Counted from the stretch's first letter, positions 7,577 through 17,016 are shown. The stretch is 64,000 bases of DNA from Anaerostipes faecalis (GCF_018982945.1 NZ_JABRXE010000006.1:1-64000); one strand, 5' to 3'. A program made the numbers and translations. The notes: generated by a model not told the origin, from the sequence alone.

Positions 7577-8681
7577 ACGCAAGTCCTCCTTCCCTATCAT
7601 TTGGTTCTTCATTCATGTTTTCTGCATCCAACTGGTCTGCCATATCCTGCTGTACGGACGGGAACAGATGCGCATATCGGTAAGTGATCTTTTCTGCTGA
7701 ATGACCAACCCTTTTTCCGATTGCCAGTGCTGTATAGCCCATGTTAATCAGCAAAGAGACATGGCTGTGTCTGAGATCATGCACCCGGATTTTTTTCACA
7801 CCGCTTGCTTTGCATCCTCTTTCCATTTCATGGTTCAGATAATACTTAGTTACAGGGAAAATACGGTCATCCGGCTGCAGGCTGTAATATAACTTCAAAC
7901 AATCCTGCATTTCGTCACATAAGAACTTTGGCATAGTTACAGTACGGACACTGTTCTTTGTTTTCGGAGTGCTGATCACATCTTCTCCCTTTAAACGCTG
8001 ATAGGATTTGTTGATCCGCAACGTTCTCTTCTGGAAATCGAAATCCGCAGGAGTTAAAGCCAAAAGCTCCCCGGATCTGATTCCGCACCAGTACAATAAC
8101 TGGAACGCATAGTAGGAAAGTGGTTTATCCATCATTTCTTCTGAAAACTGTTTATACTCTGCCTTTGTCCAGAAGAGCATTTCCTTGCTTTCTTCTGAGC
8201 CGATTGTGCCAGCTTTCCTTGCCGGATTCATGCTAAGATCATAAAACTTGATCGCATGGTTGAAAATCGTACTCAACTGTCCATGGATTGTTTTCAGATA
8301 AGTAGGGGATAAAGGTTTTCCTTTCCTGCTTGTCAATTTGCGAAGCTCATTATGCCAGTCCAAAACATCCTTTGCGGTGATTTCTGACACCTTTCTTTTT
8401 CCCAGATAGGGTAAAATCTTGGACTTGATAATATTTTCCTTTGTAAGCCAGGTACTCTTTTTCAGCCTTGGTCTCACATCTTCCTCATATAATTTGCAGA
8501 AGCTCTCCAGTTCCATATCCATACTGGCTTTCTTCTGGAGTATGAACTGCTGCTCCCACTGTGCAGCTTCTCTTTTTGTTGCAAATCCTCTTTTGCATTT
8601 CTGCTTACGTTCGCCGGTCCAGTCCTGATACCGTACCATAACGTACCATGTGTTATTGCTTTCAGTCTTGTAAATTGCCAT
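7566..8681 (-). CDS. int: Tyrosine site-specific integrase (371 aa)
   Basis: Integrase that inserts and excises the element by strand exchange. It has the full domain order: N-terminal arm-binding AP2-like domain (TESNNTWYVMVRYQDWTGE, residues 5-45), SAM-like core-binding domain (about 60-165), and catalytic domain with the first Arg in WCGIRSGELLALT, the H-x-x-R box in HDLRHSHVSLLI, a GHSAEKITYRYAHLF box, and Tyr in that last segment. It lies 2 bases after xis and about 1 kb from the guaA 3' end, the expected layout for an element attached at guaA. Confidence 0.93.
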   Translation of the reverse strand: MAIYKTESNNTWYVMVRYQDWTGERKQKCKRGFATKREAAQWEQQFILQKKASMDMELESFCKLYEEDVRPRLKKSTWLTKENIIKSKILPYLGKRKVSEITAKDVLDWHNELRKLTSRKGKPLSPTYLKTIHGQLSTIFNHAIKFYDLSMNPARKAGTIGSEESKEMLFWTKAEYKQFSEEMMDKPLSYYAFQLLYWCGIRSGELLALTPADFDFQKRTLRINKSYQRLKGEDVISTPKTKNSVRTVTMPKFLCDEMQDCLKLYYSLQPDDRIFPVTKYYLNHEMERGCKASGVKKIRVHDLRHSHVSLLINMGYTALAIGKRVGHSAEKITYRYAHLFPSVQQDMADQLDAENMNEEPNDREGGLAYVS

Positions 8682-8683
8682 TC

Positions 8684-8878
8684 TTAATTCCTCCCATCGT
8701 TTGATCTCGTTCCGTAGAACTGTTCGTAAAAATACTTCCGGTCAACTTTTCCTGCAATTGTCTGGCATCCCATCGCCTGTAATTCCCTGTTCAGCCTTTT
8801 CATCAGCTTATAAGCGTAGGATTCCGATACTTCCAGAACTTCCATGACCTCTTTTACATTCATAAACATTTTACTCAT
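8684..8878 (-). CDS. xis: Excisionase-type HTH protein (64 aa)
   Basis: Small MerR-like/excisionase DNA-binding protein (MSKMFMNVKEVMEVLEVSESYAYKLMKRLNREL, then GKVDRKYFYEQFY). Such proteins bind the attachment-site arms and direct the integrase to excision. The ATG at 8878 has AAGGAGG upstream; the longer frame runs into the promoter. The gene is first in the xis-int-RHH transcription unit and is read from a promoter overlapped by operators of the divergent XRE regulator. Confidence 0.8.
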   Translation of the reverse strand: MSKMFMNVKEVMEVLEVSESYAYKLMKRLNRELQAMGCQTIAGKVDRKYFYEQFYGTRSNDGRN

Positions 8879-8903
8879 TGTAAAATCCCTCCTTCGTTTC
8901 TCA

Positions 8904-8992
8904 CTATACATTTCTGTATAGTCCGTATGATACTATACTTTTTTGTATTGGTCAAGTGTTTCAAAACAAAAATTCTATACTTTTTTGTATGG
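8904..8992. promoter_or_regulatory. Three operators between xis and the XRE regulator
   Basis: Three 18-bp sites share CTATAC-N6-GTAT-N-G: 8904-8921 (perfect dyad), 8933-8950 and 8975-8992 (these two identical in the first 16 bases). The second fills the spacer of the xis promoter, the first sits at its start of transcription, and the third abuts the -35 of the regulator promoter. This is a lambda-like arrangement for the XRE protein to repress xis-int and possibly itself. Confidence 0.75.
8927..8955 (-). promoter_or_regulatory. xis-int promoter
   Basis: On the minus strand TTGACC (8955-8950), 17-bp spacer, TATCAT (8932-8927). The spacer coincides with the second operator, so a bound repressor would exclude RNA polymerase. 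Confidence 0.7.
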
Positions 8993-8999
8993 TTTCTCC

Positions 9000-9028
9000 T
9001 TGTCTGTACTATACATATATGCTATACT
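9000..9028 (+). promoter_or_regulatory. Promoter of the XRE regulator
   Basis: TTGTCT (9000-9005), 17-bp spacer, TATACT (9023-9028), about 35 bp before the start codon. Confidence 0.65.
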
Positions 9029-9061
9029 CAATTTATCAAGTAAAAGACAGGAGATATGAGC

Positions 9062-9511
9062 ATGGCAATAGGAGAAAGAATTCATCATTTTCGACTTCTG
9101 CGTGGATTCACGCAGAAATATTTAGGTCAACAGCTGGGATTCAGCGAATCACAGGCTGATGTCCGCATTGCACAGTACGAAAAAGGCTCTCGCAGTCCAA
9201 AGGAAAACTATCTGAATGCACTGGCTGACATTTTTGAGGTCTCCCCTCATGCACTCGCTGTACCGGACATTGACAGTTATGTTGGGCTGATGCACACCTT
9301 ATTTACATTAGAAGACCTTTACGGACTTCATATTGGAGAAATTGACGGAGAACTCTGTCTCCGGCTGGATAAGTCCAAAGGAACCACCTACCTTTCTATG
9401 TTTGATATGTTCTACGCATGGCAGGAACAGGCAGAAAAACTAAAATCCGGGGAGATCACCAAAGAAGAATATGACCAGTGGCGGTACAATTACCCGAAAA
9501 AAACAACATAA
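9062..9511 (+). CDS. XRE-family regulator of the element (149 aa)
   Basis: HTH repressor-like protein: residues 1-60 carry the helix-turn-helix (RIHHFRLLRGFTQKYLGQQLGF and the YEKGSRSPKENYLNALADIFEVS extension); the C-terminal half (FTLEDLYGLHIGEIDGELCLRL and SGEITKEEYDQWRYNYP) is a conserved domain often fused to such regulators in Clostridia. The second ATG (9062) is chosen because GGAG lies 8 bases upstream; the first (9056) is too close. Divergent from xis with shared operators, so it probably controls excision. A strong terminator follows. Confidence 0.8.
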   Translation: MAIGERIHHFRLLRGFTQKYLGQQLGFSESQADVRIAQYEKGSRSPKENYLNALADIFEVSPHALAVPDIDSYVGLMHTLFTLEDLYGLHIGEIDGELCLRLDKSKGTTYLSMFDMFYAWQEQAEKLKSGEITKEEYDQWRYNYPKKTT

Positions 9512-9515
9512 AAAC

Positions 9516-9573
9516 CAACGAAAAAAGGCCTTACCAAATTGATTTCACTCAATTCAGTAAGACCTTTTTTGTT
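9516..9573 (+). terminator. Rho-independent terminator after the XRE gene
   Basis: AAAAAAGGCCTTAC pairs with GTAAGACCTTTTTT with one mismatch around a loop of about 23 bases; it ends in a T-run. It works on both strands and isolates the regulator from guaA. Confidence 0.8.
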
Positions 9574-9711
9574 GGTTTCACACATATTACCTGACAACCA
9601 CCGGATTGCTGATAAATACTACCTAAATATCCGGTGTTATCATTTTGTTATCAAATAGAACTTCTTGTGCCCGGAAATGCCCTGTTTATAAGGGTTTCCA
9701 GAATTTTTTCA

Positions 9712-9740
9712 TTATTCAAACTCTATCGTTCCTGGTGGTT
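9712..9740. other. Probable attachment site: 3' end of guaA
   Basis: The element's integrase/regulator end abuts the last codons of guaA (TIEFE-stop). The 3' end of guaA is a well-known integration target of genomic islands, and it would keep guaA intact. No copy of this sequence was found by eye in 1-3250, so the other att site was not located. Confidence 0.4.
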
Positions 9741-11259
9741 TTGAAGTCAGATCATACATTACTCTGTTAACTCCTCGGACTTCATTGATGATTCGATTCA
9801 TTACCTTATTCAATACTTCATAAGGTATTTCTGCTGCTTCTGCTGTCATGAAATCGATTGTATTAACCGCTCTTAATGCTACTGCGTAGTCATAGGTTCT
9901 TTCGTCTCCCATTACTCCTACAGATCGCATATTTGTTAAACCGGCGAAGTACTGTCCGATGCTTCTGTCTAATCCTGCTTTTGCGATTTCTTCTCTATAG
10001 ATTGCATCTGCGTCCTGCACGATTTTTACTTTTTCTTCAGTAACTTCTCCGATGATTCGGATTCCTAATCCTGGTCCTGGGAATGGTTGTCTGAATACAA
10101 GATATTCTGGCAGTCCCATTTCTAATCCGGCTTTTCTTACTTCGTCTTTGAACAGGTCACGGAGTGGTTCGATGATTTCTTTGAAGTCTACGTGATCTGG
10201 CAGTCCTCCTACGTTGTGGTGGGATTTGATGACTGCTGATTCTCCTCCTAGTCCACTTTCTACCACGTCTGGATAGATAGTTCCTTGTACCAGGTAATCA
10301 ACGGCTCCGATTTTCTTTGCTTCTTCTTCAAATACACGGATGAATTCTTCTCCGATGATTTTTCGTTTCTGTTCAGGCTCTTCCACACCTTTTAATTTAT
10401 CATAATATCTCTGCTGTGCATTGACACGGATAAAGTTCAGATCATATGGTCCTTCTGGTCCGAAAACTGCTTCTACTTCGTCTCCTTCATTTTTACGGAG
10501 TAGTCCATGGTCTACAAAAACACATGTCAGCTGTTTCCCAATAGCTTTAGAAAGCATTACCGCTGCTACAGAGGAGTCTACTCCACCAGACAATGCACAT
10601 AATACTTTTCCATCGCCTACTTTTTCACGGATTTTTTTAATAGATTCCTCTACGAATGAATCCATTCTCCAATCACCTGTACATCCACAGACATTCATAA
10701 CAAAGTTTGATAACATTTTTGTTCCTTCTTCTGTATGAAGCACTTCCGGATGGAACTGGATCGCATACAGCTTCTGGTCGGCATTTTCTGCAGATGCTAC
10801 CGGGCAGTCTGCTGTATGGGATGTGATTTCAAATCCTGGTGCTATTTTGGAAATATAATCAAAATGACTCATCCAACAAGTGGTTTCTTTTGATACATTT
10901 TCAAAAATCGGAGAATCTGTTTTATCCACAATTACATTTGTTTTTCCATATTCACGGACTTCGGCTTTTTCTACTTTTCCGCCGAGGATGTGCTGCATCA
11001 GCTGTGCTCCGTAACATAATCCAAGAACAGGGATTCCCAGTTCAAATAATTCTTTTGAATATGTTGGAGAGTCTTCTTCATAGCAGCTGTTTGGTCCACC
11101 TGTCAGAATGATTCCTTTTGGATTCATTTCTTTAATCTTTTCAATATCGATTTTATATGAATAGATTTCACAGTACACGTTACATTCACGTACACGACGT
11201 GCTACCAGCTGATTGTACTGTCCGCCAAAATCAATGACGATGACTAATTCATTTTTCAC
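9712..11259 (-). CDS. guaA: GMP synthase, glutamine-hydrolysing (515 aa)
   Basis: Converts XMP, ATP and glutamine to GMP, the last step of guanine nucleotide synthesis, in the cytosol. Residues 1-200 are the class I amidotransferase (catalytic Cys in [11 protein letters not shown], His in IQFHPEV); then the ATP pyrophosphatase with P-loop [13 protein letters not shown] and the C-terminal dimerization domain ending [14 protein letters not shown]. The GTG at 11259 is taken as start because AGGAGG lies 7 bases upstream; the protein then begins [14 protein letters not shown]. It follows metK by 19 bases. Full length and intact beside the mobile element. Confidence 0.97.
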   Translation of the reverse strand: MKNELVIVIDFGGQYNQLVARRVRECNVYCEIYSYKIDIEKIKEMNPKGIILTGGPNSCYEEDSPTYSKELFELGIPVLGLCYGAQLMQHILGGKVEKAEVREYGKTNVIVDKTDSPIFENVSKETTCWMSHFDYISKIAPGFEITSHTADCPVASAENADQKLYAIQFHPEVLHTEEGTKMLSNFVMNVCGCTGDWRMDSFVEESIKKIREKVGDGKVLCALSGGVDSSVAAVMLSKAIGKQLTCVFVDHGLLRKNEGDEVEAVFGPEGPYDLNFIRVNAQQRYYDKLKGVEEPEQKRKIIGEEFIRVFEEEAKKIGAVDYLVQGTIYPDVVESGLGGESAVIKSHHNVGGLPDHVDFKEIIEPLRDLFKDEVRKAGLEMGLPEYLVFRQPFPGPGLGIRIIGEVTEEKVKIVQDADAIYREEIAKAGLDRSIGQYFAGLTNMRSVGVMGDERTYDYAVALRAVNTIDFMTAEAAEIPYEVLNKVMNRIINEVRGVNRVMYDLTSKPPGTIEFE

Positions 11260-11278
11260 GCTGTTTCCTCCTGTTGTG

Positions 11279-12463
11279 TTATTCACCTTTTAATACATCA
11301 ACTTTATCAAGTTTTTCCCATGGCAGATCAAGATCATTTCTTCCGAAATGTCCGTATGCTGCTGTCTGTCTGTAAATCGGTCTTCTTAAATCTAACATTT
11401 TGATGATTCCGGCTGGTCTTAAATCAAAATGCTCACGGATTAAATCTACCAGTTCCTGATTGGATTTCTTTCCGGTTCCGAAAGTATCTACCATAATAGA
11501 TGTTGGTTCTGCCACACCGATAGCATAAGATAACTGGATTTCACATTTGTCTGCCAGTCCTGCTGCTACGATATTCTTTGCCACATAACGGGCTGCATAT
11601 GCTGCAGAGCGGTCTACTTTCGTACAGTCTTTTCCGGAAAATGCTCCACCACCATGGCGTGCATATCCTCCATATGTGTCTACGATGATTTTTCTTCCTG
11701 TCAGTCCTGCATCTCCGTGCGGTCCTCCAATAACAAATCTTCCTGTCGGGTTAATAAAGAATTTAGTTTCTTCATCTACCATATGTTCTGGAAGGATTTT
11801 ATCAAAGACTTCTTCCTTAATATCTTCATGGATCTGTTCCTGTGTAATTTCAGGATCATGCTGTGTGGAAAGTACTACCGCATCCAGACGAGACGGTTTT
11901 CCGTTTTCATCATATTCAACAGTTACCTGTGTTTTTCCATCTGGTCTCAAATATGGAAGTGTTCCATCTTTTCGCACTTTGGTCAGCTGTCTTGCCAGTT
12001 TATGTGCCAGCGAAATTGGATATGGCATGTATTCTTCTGTTTCATTTGTTGCATATCCAAACATCATTCCCTGATCACCGGCTCCTATGGCTTCGATCTC
12101 ATCATCTGTCATATTGTTTTCTTTTGCTTCCAGTGCTTTATCAACACCCATGGCAATATCGGAAGACTGCTCATCAATAGCTGTGATAACTCCACAGGTA
12201 TCTGCATCAAATCCGTATTTTCCTCTAGTATATCCGATTTCCCGTACAGTATCTCGTACAATTTTCTGGATATCCACATATGCATTGGTAGAAATTTCTC
12301 CCATTACCATAACAATTCCTGTGGTTGTGCATGTTTCACACGCCACACGGCTCATTGGATCCTGTTCTAACAAAGCATCTAAAATTGCATCTGAAATCTG
12401 ATCACAGACCTTGTCTGGATGACCTTCTGTTACAGATTCAGATGTGAAAAGTAACTTATCCAT
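11279..12463 (-). CDS. metK: S-adenosylmethionine synthetase (394 aa)
   Basis: Makes S-adenosylmethionine from methionine and ATP. Signature motifs: [20 protein letters not shown] at the N-terminus, [12 protein letters not shown], and GGGAFSGKD of the P-loop region, with an intact C-terminus ([20 protein letters not shown]). Normal length, same operon as guaA. Only 95 bp separate it from the upstream gene and I see no SAM riboswitch there. A second, divergent metK lies at the right edge of the window on the conjugative element. Confidence 0.97.
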   Translation of the reverse strand: MDKLLFTSESVTEGHPDKVCDQISDAILDALLEQDPMSRVACETCTTTGIVMVMGEISTNAYVDIQKIVRDTVREIGYTRGKYGFDADTCGVITAIDEQSSDIAMGVDKALEAKENNMTDDEIEAIGAGDQGMMFGYATNETEEYMPYPISLAHKLARQLTKVRKDGTLPYLRPDGKTQVTVEYDENGKPSRLDAVVLSTQHDPEITQEQIHEDIKEEVFDKILPEHMVDEETKFFINPTGRFVIGGPHGDAGLTGRKIIVDTYGGYARHGGGAFSGKDCTKVDRSAAYAARYVAKNIVAAGLADKCEIQLSYAIGVAEPTSIMVDTFGTGKKSNQELVDLIREHFDLRPAGIIKMLDLRRPIYRQTAAYGHFGRNDLDLPWEKLDKVDVLKGE

Positions 12464-12531
12464 AACTTATCCTTTCTGTTATTGTCCTTTCGTCTATCAA
12501 ATGGTTCCATGATACATTTTTTCTTTATATA

Positions 12532-12560
12532 ACCAAAGAGGTCCGAAGGATTCCGGACCT
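12532..12560 (-). terminator. Weak hairpin between psiE-like gene and metK
   Basis: AGGTCCG and CGGACCT arms flank a short loop right after the psiE-like stop, overlapping it. The T-tract is poor, so it may only attenuate. Confidence 0.4.
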
Positions 12561-13203
12561 AATGTTCTTCTTTTTTAATAAACGGTGCATTTTTACTTCG
12601 AATGACTTCAACCTGTACAAGTCGTCCGTTGATAACTTTTTCAACTCGTAAGGCTCCGCCCTGGAAGAAATAGCACTGTCCTACCTGAAACTGTTCATTC
12701 TCCTGTTCGATCCACTCTGTCAACAGTTCTCCCAATGTCTGACCGCTAAATTGTTCTGGAATATTTACGTGAACCAGTTCATTGATACTGCTGATTGTCT
12801 GATGCGGCAGGAAAACGGTTTTATCCACATCATCAAATGTTCGGAACAAAAATTTTTTAACAGCAAATAAAATTGCAATTGCCATGATTACAACTAGGTT
12901 TTCTATAGGTTTTGTGTGTTCCACGATCATCTGACGGGCAATGGCAAACATCAATACCTCGACCAATGTATCCGGTGTATGCTTGCACAGCATTTTAATA
13001 AACTCTATGCAGATAACCAGATTAAATGCCACTCCTACAAATTCATAAATATCCCTGGATTCCGGGTGATTCATCAGTAAGTGTACTAAATCCTGAATCA
13101 GCCAGACACTTCCTCCGATAACCGCTATCGTTATAATCATCGATAATATCAGTTCTACCCACTTGGAAACTTTGAATACTTCGTTTTTCAGGTATTGTCT
13201 CAT
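12559..13203 (-). CDS. PsiE-like membrane protein with RCK_C-like tail (214 aa)
   Basis: The first ~125 residues contain four hydrophobic helices and resemble the phosphate-starvation PsiE family (VELILSMIITIAVIGGSVWLIQDLVHLL at the N-terminus, MIVEHTKPIENLVVIMAIAILFAVKKFLF). The last ~80 residues (HVNIPEQFSGQTLGELL, GGALRVEKVINGRLVQVEV) look like the C-terminal ligand-binding domain of K+ uptake regulators (TrkA_C/RCK_C). The combination hints at ion or nucleotide sensing in the membrane. It follows murA by 16 bases in the same operon. Confidence 0.7.
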   Translation of the reverse strand: MRQYLKNEVFKVSKWVELILSMIITIAVIGGSVWLIQDLVHLLMNHPESRDIYEFVGVAFNLVICIEFIKMLCKHTPDTLVEVLMFAIARQMIVEHTKPIENLVVIMAIAILFAVKKFLFRTFDDVDKTVFLPHQTISSINELVHVNIPEQFSGQTLGELLTEWIEQENEQFQVGQCYFFQGGALRVEKVINGRLVQVEVIRSKNAPFIKKEEH

Positions 13204-13219
13204 GAAGGCAATTCTCCTT

Positions 13220-14515
13220 TTATCCTATCTTTAGTTTAAATTTGGCAATTTCCTTTTCACTATTTACAAGCTTGATTTCTCCTCCAAGCTGTCTTAACTT
13301 CTTCTCAAATTCTTCATATCCGCGATAAATATATCCGATCTCACTGACTGTAGTGAAACCTTTTGCTGATAATCCTGCAATAACCAGAGCTGCTCCTGCA
13401 CGTAAATCCGGTGCCTGCACATCTGCTCCGGTAAAGCCTTCTACTCCTGTAATAATAGCAGTTCTTCCATCTACCTGAATAGTTGCTCCCATCTTTGTCA
13501 GTTCATCTACATAACGGAAACGGTTTTCAAAAATACTCTCAGAAATAATACTGGTTCCATTGGATAATGCCAGTGTTACTGCCATCTGCGGCTGCATATC
13601 TGTTGGGAATCCTGGATATGGCAGAGTTTTAATATTTGTAGATTCCAGACGTTTTGTCGCTGACACACGGACAGCATCGTCAAATTCCACCACTTCTGCT
13701 CCGATTTCTGTAAGTTTCGCACTGATCGCTTCCAAATGTTTTGGAATGACATTCTTAATAGTGATGTCACCTTTGGTGGCAACTGCCGCAGTCATAAATG
13801 TTCCGGCTTCAATCTGATCCGGAATAATAGAATACTGGCAGTCTCCAAAGTGTTGTACACCTTTGATCTTAATTACATCTGTTCCTGCTCCGCGGATTTT
13901 TGCACCCATACTGTTCAGAAAGTTTGCCACATCTACTACATGAGGTTCTTTAGCTGCATTCTCGATAATCGTATCTCCTTTGGCAAGTGCAGCTGCCATC
14001 ATAACATTGATTGTCGCTCCTACAGAGACAACATCCATATAAATATGACATCCTATCAGTTCCTCCGCTGTTGCGCTGATCATACCGTTCTCAATCTCGA
14101 TCTCTGCACCTAAGGCCTTGAAACCTTTAATATGCTGGTCGATAGGACGGCTTCCAATCTCACATCCTCCCGGAAGAGCAACTCTTGCTCTTTTATATTT
14201 TCCAAGAAGGGCTCCTATCAGATAATATGAAGCACGAATCTTGCGAATAAATTCATTATCCACGTCACAGTCAGGATGAATTCCTTTACCGCTTATTGTA
14301 ACTTCGTGTTTCCCTGTTCTATCTACAGTTGCTCCAATCTGTTCCATAGCTTGCAGCAATACATTTATATCTCTTACGTCAGGCATGTTGTCGATCATAC
14401 ATTTTCCATCAGTCATAACTGCCGCTGCCAGTACTGGCAATGCTGCATTTTTTGCTCCACCGATAACCACTTCGCCGACTAATGGATTTCCACCTTTAAT
14501 GACATATTGTTCCAT
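13220..14515 (-). CDS. murA: UDP-GlcNAc 1-carboxyvinyltransferase (431 aa)
   Basis: Transfers enolpyruvate from PEP to UDP-N-acetylglucosamine, the first committed step of peptidoglycan synthesis. It begins MEQYVIKGGNPLVGEVVIGGAKNAALP and has the fosfomycin-target loop LPGGCEIGSRPIDQH with the catalytic Cys, so it should be fosfomycin-sensitive type. The ATG at 14515 has GAGGTG 5 bases upstream; the longer frame lacks a site. Normal length. Bacillota often have two MurA paralogs; which one this is cannot be told. Confidence 0.95.
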   Translation of the reverse strand: MEQYVIKGGNPLVGEVVIGGAKNAALPVLAAAVMTDGKCMIDNMPDVRDINVLLQAMEQIGATVDRTGKHEVTISGKGIHPDCDVDNEFIRKIRASYYLIGALLGKYKRARVALPGGCEIGSRPIDQHIKGFKALGAEIEIENGMISATAEELIGCHIYMDVVSVGATINVMMAAALAKGDTIIENAAKEPHVVDVANFLNSMGAKIRGAGTDVIKIKGVQHFGDCQYSIIPDQIEAGTFMTAAVATKGDITIKNVIPKHLEAISAKLTEIGAEVVEFDDAVRVSATKRLESTNIKTLPYPGFPTDMQPQMAVTLALSNGTSIISESIFENRFRYVDELTKMGATIQVDGRTAIITGVEGFTGADVQAPDLRAGAALVIAGLSAKGFTTVSEIGYIYRGYEEFEKKLRQLGGEIKLVNSEKEIAKFKLKIG

Positions 14516-14602
14516 GATACACCTCAATTTATCTATATTATTAAACCTAATTTTCTCTTCGGTAATTGTTTAAAATCATACATTTTAAATTATAACATAA
14601 CA

Positions 14603-15106
14603 TTATAGGTTTTCCAATACTTTTTCCAATGAGCTGCCAATGGATAAATTATCCAGCTCTACGGATACATCTGCATATTTCTCGTAAAGAGGTACTCTTT
14701 CACAGTACAGATCATAAAGAGTCTGACCTTCTTTTAATACAACTCCTCTTGCTTTCAGATTACCCAAACGCTTTTTTACTGTTTCATAACTAAGCTTCAG
14801 ATAAATTACAGTTCCAATGTCACGAAAATGTTTCATGGCTTTGTCACTGTATATTGCACTTCCTCCCGGGGCAATCACTGACTTTTCTGCCTGAACAGAT
14901 GCATTAACTTCTTCCTCAATGATCTTGAACCCTTCATTTCCAGCTTCTTCTATAATTTCCTTTAACAGTTTTCCTTCCCGTTTCTGTATCACGAGATCTG
15001 TATCGACAAATTCATATCCTAACGCTTTTGCCAGCAGGACTCCGATGGTACTTTTTCCTGCTCCCGGCATTCCAATCAACGTATAATTACTTCCTTTTTC
15101 TGCCAT
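14603..15106 (-). CDS. aroK: Shikimate kinase-like protein (167 aa)
   Basis: P-loop kinase of the shikimate kinase family: Walker A GMPGAGKST, substrate-binding FVDTDLVIQ, and RVPLYEKYADV near the LID end. In place of the usual GGG substrate loop it has PGGSAIYS, a variant seen in some clostridial members; the true substrate could therefore differ from shikimate. The ATG at 15106 lies inside the end of the flavin reductase gene (20-base overlap). No other aromatic pathway gene is nearby. Confidence 0.75.
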   Translation of the reverse strand: MAEKGSNYTLIGMPGAGKSTIGVLLAKALGYEFVDTDLVIQKREGKLLKEIIEEAGNEGFKIIEEEVNASVQAEKSVIAPGGSAIYSDKAMKHFRDIGTVIYLKLSYETVKKRLGNLKARGVVLKEGQTLYDLYCERVPLYEKYADVSVELDNLSIGSSLEKVLENL

Positions 15107-15683
15107 GCTGTTTTTTCCTCTTTTTTTTCTTTCTGACAGAGTACCCGAAAGTACCCAGCCTTTTTCCAGTTTCAAAATAGCCACCGTGAGAGTATACCAG
15201 AGGATTTGTCTTTTCCAGAGCAAATCGTCCGTCTTCTTCCATATAATTATCGTCTATCATTATGTTCACAACTTTTGCCATAAACATATGATGAGATCCC
15301 AAAGGAATAATCTTTTCTACTTTACATTCAATATTTACCGGGCTTTCTGCAATGACCGGTGCATTGACAATCTGTGCCTCTTCTTTTGTCAGACCTGTTT
15401 CCTTGAATTTATCCAGATCTCTCCCTGATCGGACTCCACAGAAATCTGTTGCCCGTGCCAGTTGTTTTGTTGTCAGGTTGATCACAAATTCTCCACTGTT
15501 TTTGATCATTTCATAAGAATGTCTTTCTGGTCTTACAGAAATATACGTCATAGCCGGATTGGTACATATGGTTCCAGTCCAGGCTATGGTTATAATATTA
15601 TCTTCTTCCTTATCCCTGCAGGTTACCATTACGGCCGGCAGAGGATAAACCATATTTCCAGGCTTCCATGAAATCTTTGCCAT
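15087..15683 (-). CDS. Flavin reductase-like FMN-binding protein (198 aa)
   Basis: Flavin reductase/FMN-binding split-barrel protein (KPGNMVYPLPAVMVTCRD, then ITIAWTGTICTNPAMTYISVRPERHSYEMI, and FVINLTTKQLARATDFCGVRSGRDLDKF), similar to archaeal ferric reductase-like proteins in anaerobes. The start at 15683 has AGGAG at 6 bases and follows the HIT gene by 11 bases; the longer frame is not needed. The C-terminus is an odd Lys/Arg run (RKKKKRKKQHGRKRK) created by overlap with the next gene. Confidence 0.85.
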   Translation of the reverse strand: MAKISWKPGNMVYPLPAVMVTCRDKEEDNIITIAWTGTICTNPAMTYISVRPERHSYEMIKNSGEFVINLTTKQLARATDFCGVRSGRDLDKFKETGLTKEEAQIVNAPVIAESPVNIECKVEKIIPLGSHHMFMAKVVNIMIDDNYMEEDGRFALEKTNPLVYSHGGYFETGKRLGTFGYSVRKKKKRKKQHGRKRK

Positions 15684-15694
15684 ATATTTTTCTC

Positions 15695-16108
15695 CTAGAG
15701 TGCTTTGCGGATATCCTGACGGAGCTGTTCCATATCCACATCTTCCATTGGATGTTCTTCCCATTTCACAGTAACAGTATCACCTTCATAACGAGGAATC
15801 AGATGCATGTGAAAATGGAAAACAGTCTGACCGGCAATTTCTCCATTATTCTGCAGAACATTCATTCCATCACAGTTTAAAACTTCTTTTAATGCTCTTG
15901 CCACAACTGTTGCCAGCTGAAAAAGTCTTCCTGCTGTTTCTGCATCAATTTCATAAATATCTTTAAAATGTTCTTTTGGAATAATAAGAACATGACCTTT
16001 TGTTGCTGGCGCAATGTCCATGATTACTTTAAAATCAGAGTTTTCATAAATAGTATTAGATGGAATATCTCCATTTGCAATCTTACAAAAAATACAATCT
16101 TCTTTCAT
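15695..16108 (-). CDS. hinT: HIT family nucleotide hydrolase (137 aa)
   Basis: Histidine-triad protein of the HinT group, a purine nucleoside phosphoramidase/AMP-lysine hydrolase. It starts with the CIFCKIANGDIP zinc-type motif and ends the catalytic region with HFHMHLIPRY, the H-x-H-x-H triad. 137 residues is normal. First gene of the leftward hinT-to-guaA run; a clear promoter lies 50 bp upstream. Confidence 0.93.
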   Translation of the reverse strand: MKEDCIFCKIANGDIPSNTIYENSDFKVIMDIAPATKGHVLIIPKEHFKDIYEIDAETAGRLFQLATVVARALKEVLNCDGMNVLQNNGEIAGQTVFHFHMHLIPRYEGDTVTVKWEEHPMEDVDMEQLRQDIRKAL

Positions 16109-16156
16109 CTTTTATCTCTTCCTTTCCTGTAGCTGTTACAAGTTTATCTGTGATGT

Positions 16157-16185
16157 ATTTTATCTTATTTACCATGTTTTTTCAA
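16157..16185 (-). promoter_or_regulatory. Promoter of the hinT operon
   Basis: On the minus strand TTGAAA (16185-16180), 17-bp spacer, TAAAAT (16162-16157). Confidence 0.7.
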
Positions 16186-16342
16186 GAAAACGACCTATAA
16201 TCATAATATTCAAAATTTTTTTAATTTCTATTAGTTTTTTCACTTTTTGTTCACATTTTCATTTTATAATAAATTTTGTAAAGTAGTTAATACTTTCAAA
16301 TCCTACCCCTCTTGAGGATGAAAATCCTCTCCTTATTGTTTT

Positions 16343-16378
16343 AAAAGAAAGAACCGGTCAGATGACCGGTTTTTTCTT
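16343..16378. terminator. Terminator after recR
   Basis: AACCGGTCA and TGACCGGTT form a 9-bp stem with a 3-base loop, flanked by A-rich and T-rich runs, about 35 bp beyond the recR stop. It ends the dnaX-ybaB-recR transcript and is active in both orientations. Confidence 0.85.
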
Positions 16379-16410
16379 TGTCTATAGGAATAATCCTATC
16401 TCTTTTCCTT

Positions 16411-17007
16411 CTATATTTCTGTTCGTCCTTCCAGTGCGCGCAGCAATGTTACTTCATCTATATATTCCAGATCTCCACCTACCGGCACACCACTGGCAAT
16501 CTTGCTGACTTTGATTCCTGTAGGTTTTACCAGCTTGCTTATGTACATAGCTGTGGTTTCCCCTTCCAGACTTGAGTTGGTTGCAATGATCAGTTCCTTT
16601 ACATCACCTTGCAGTCTTGCCATTAATTCCTTCAGACGAATATCATCAGGTCCTATCCCAAGCATCGGAGAAATGGCTCCGTGAAGCACATGATACACGC
16701 CTTCATACTTGCCTGTTTTCTCATAGGCAATCATATCTCTGGTATTCTCCACTACCATGATCGTGCTATGATCTCTTTTACTGCTGGCACATATAGGACA
16801 TATTTCCTGATCTGTCAAAGTGCAGCATTCTTTGCAATAATGAACATTTTCTTTGGCACTGATAATTGTATCTGAGAGTTTTTTTACCTGATCCAGCGGC
16901 ATATTAATAATATGGAATGCCAGACGCCCTGCGGATTTGGGGCCGATTCCAGGTAATTTCCCTAATTCTTCTACCAGCTGTGTAATTTGGTTACTATAAT
17001 AATCCAT
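16411..17007 (-). CDS. recR: Recombination mediator RecR (198 aa)
   Basis: Ring-forming DNA clamp that with RecO/RecF loads RecA at gaps. Helix-hairpin-helix at the N-terminus ([19 protein letters not shown]), C4 zinc finger ([16 protein letters not shown]), TOPRIM domain ([29 protein letters not shown]) and the C-terminal Walker-like region. Full length. Ten bases after ybaB, the standard dnaX-ybaB-recR order. Confidence 0.97.
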   Translation of the reverse strand: MDYYSNQITQLVEELGKLPGIGPKSAGRLAFHIINMPLDQVKKLSDTIISAKENVHYCKECCTLTDQEICPICASSKRDHSTIMVVENTRDMIAYEKTGKYEGVYHVLHGAISPMLGIGPDDIRLKELMARLQGDVKELIIATNSSLEGETTAMYISKLVKPTGIKVSKIASGVPVGGDLEYIDEVTLLRALEGRTEI

Positions 17008-17016
17008 GATACTGTC

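Noticed and set aside
12464-12558. SAM riboswitch upstream of metK
   Set aside because: The gap is only 95 bp and shows a small terminator-like hairpin, no SAM aptamer.
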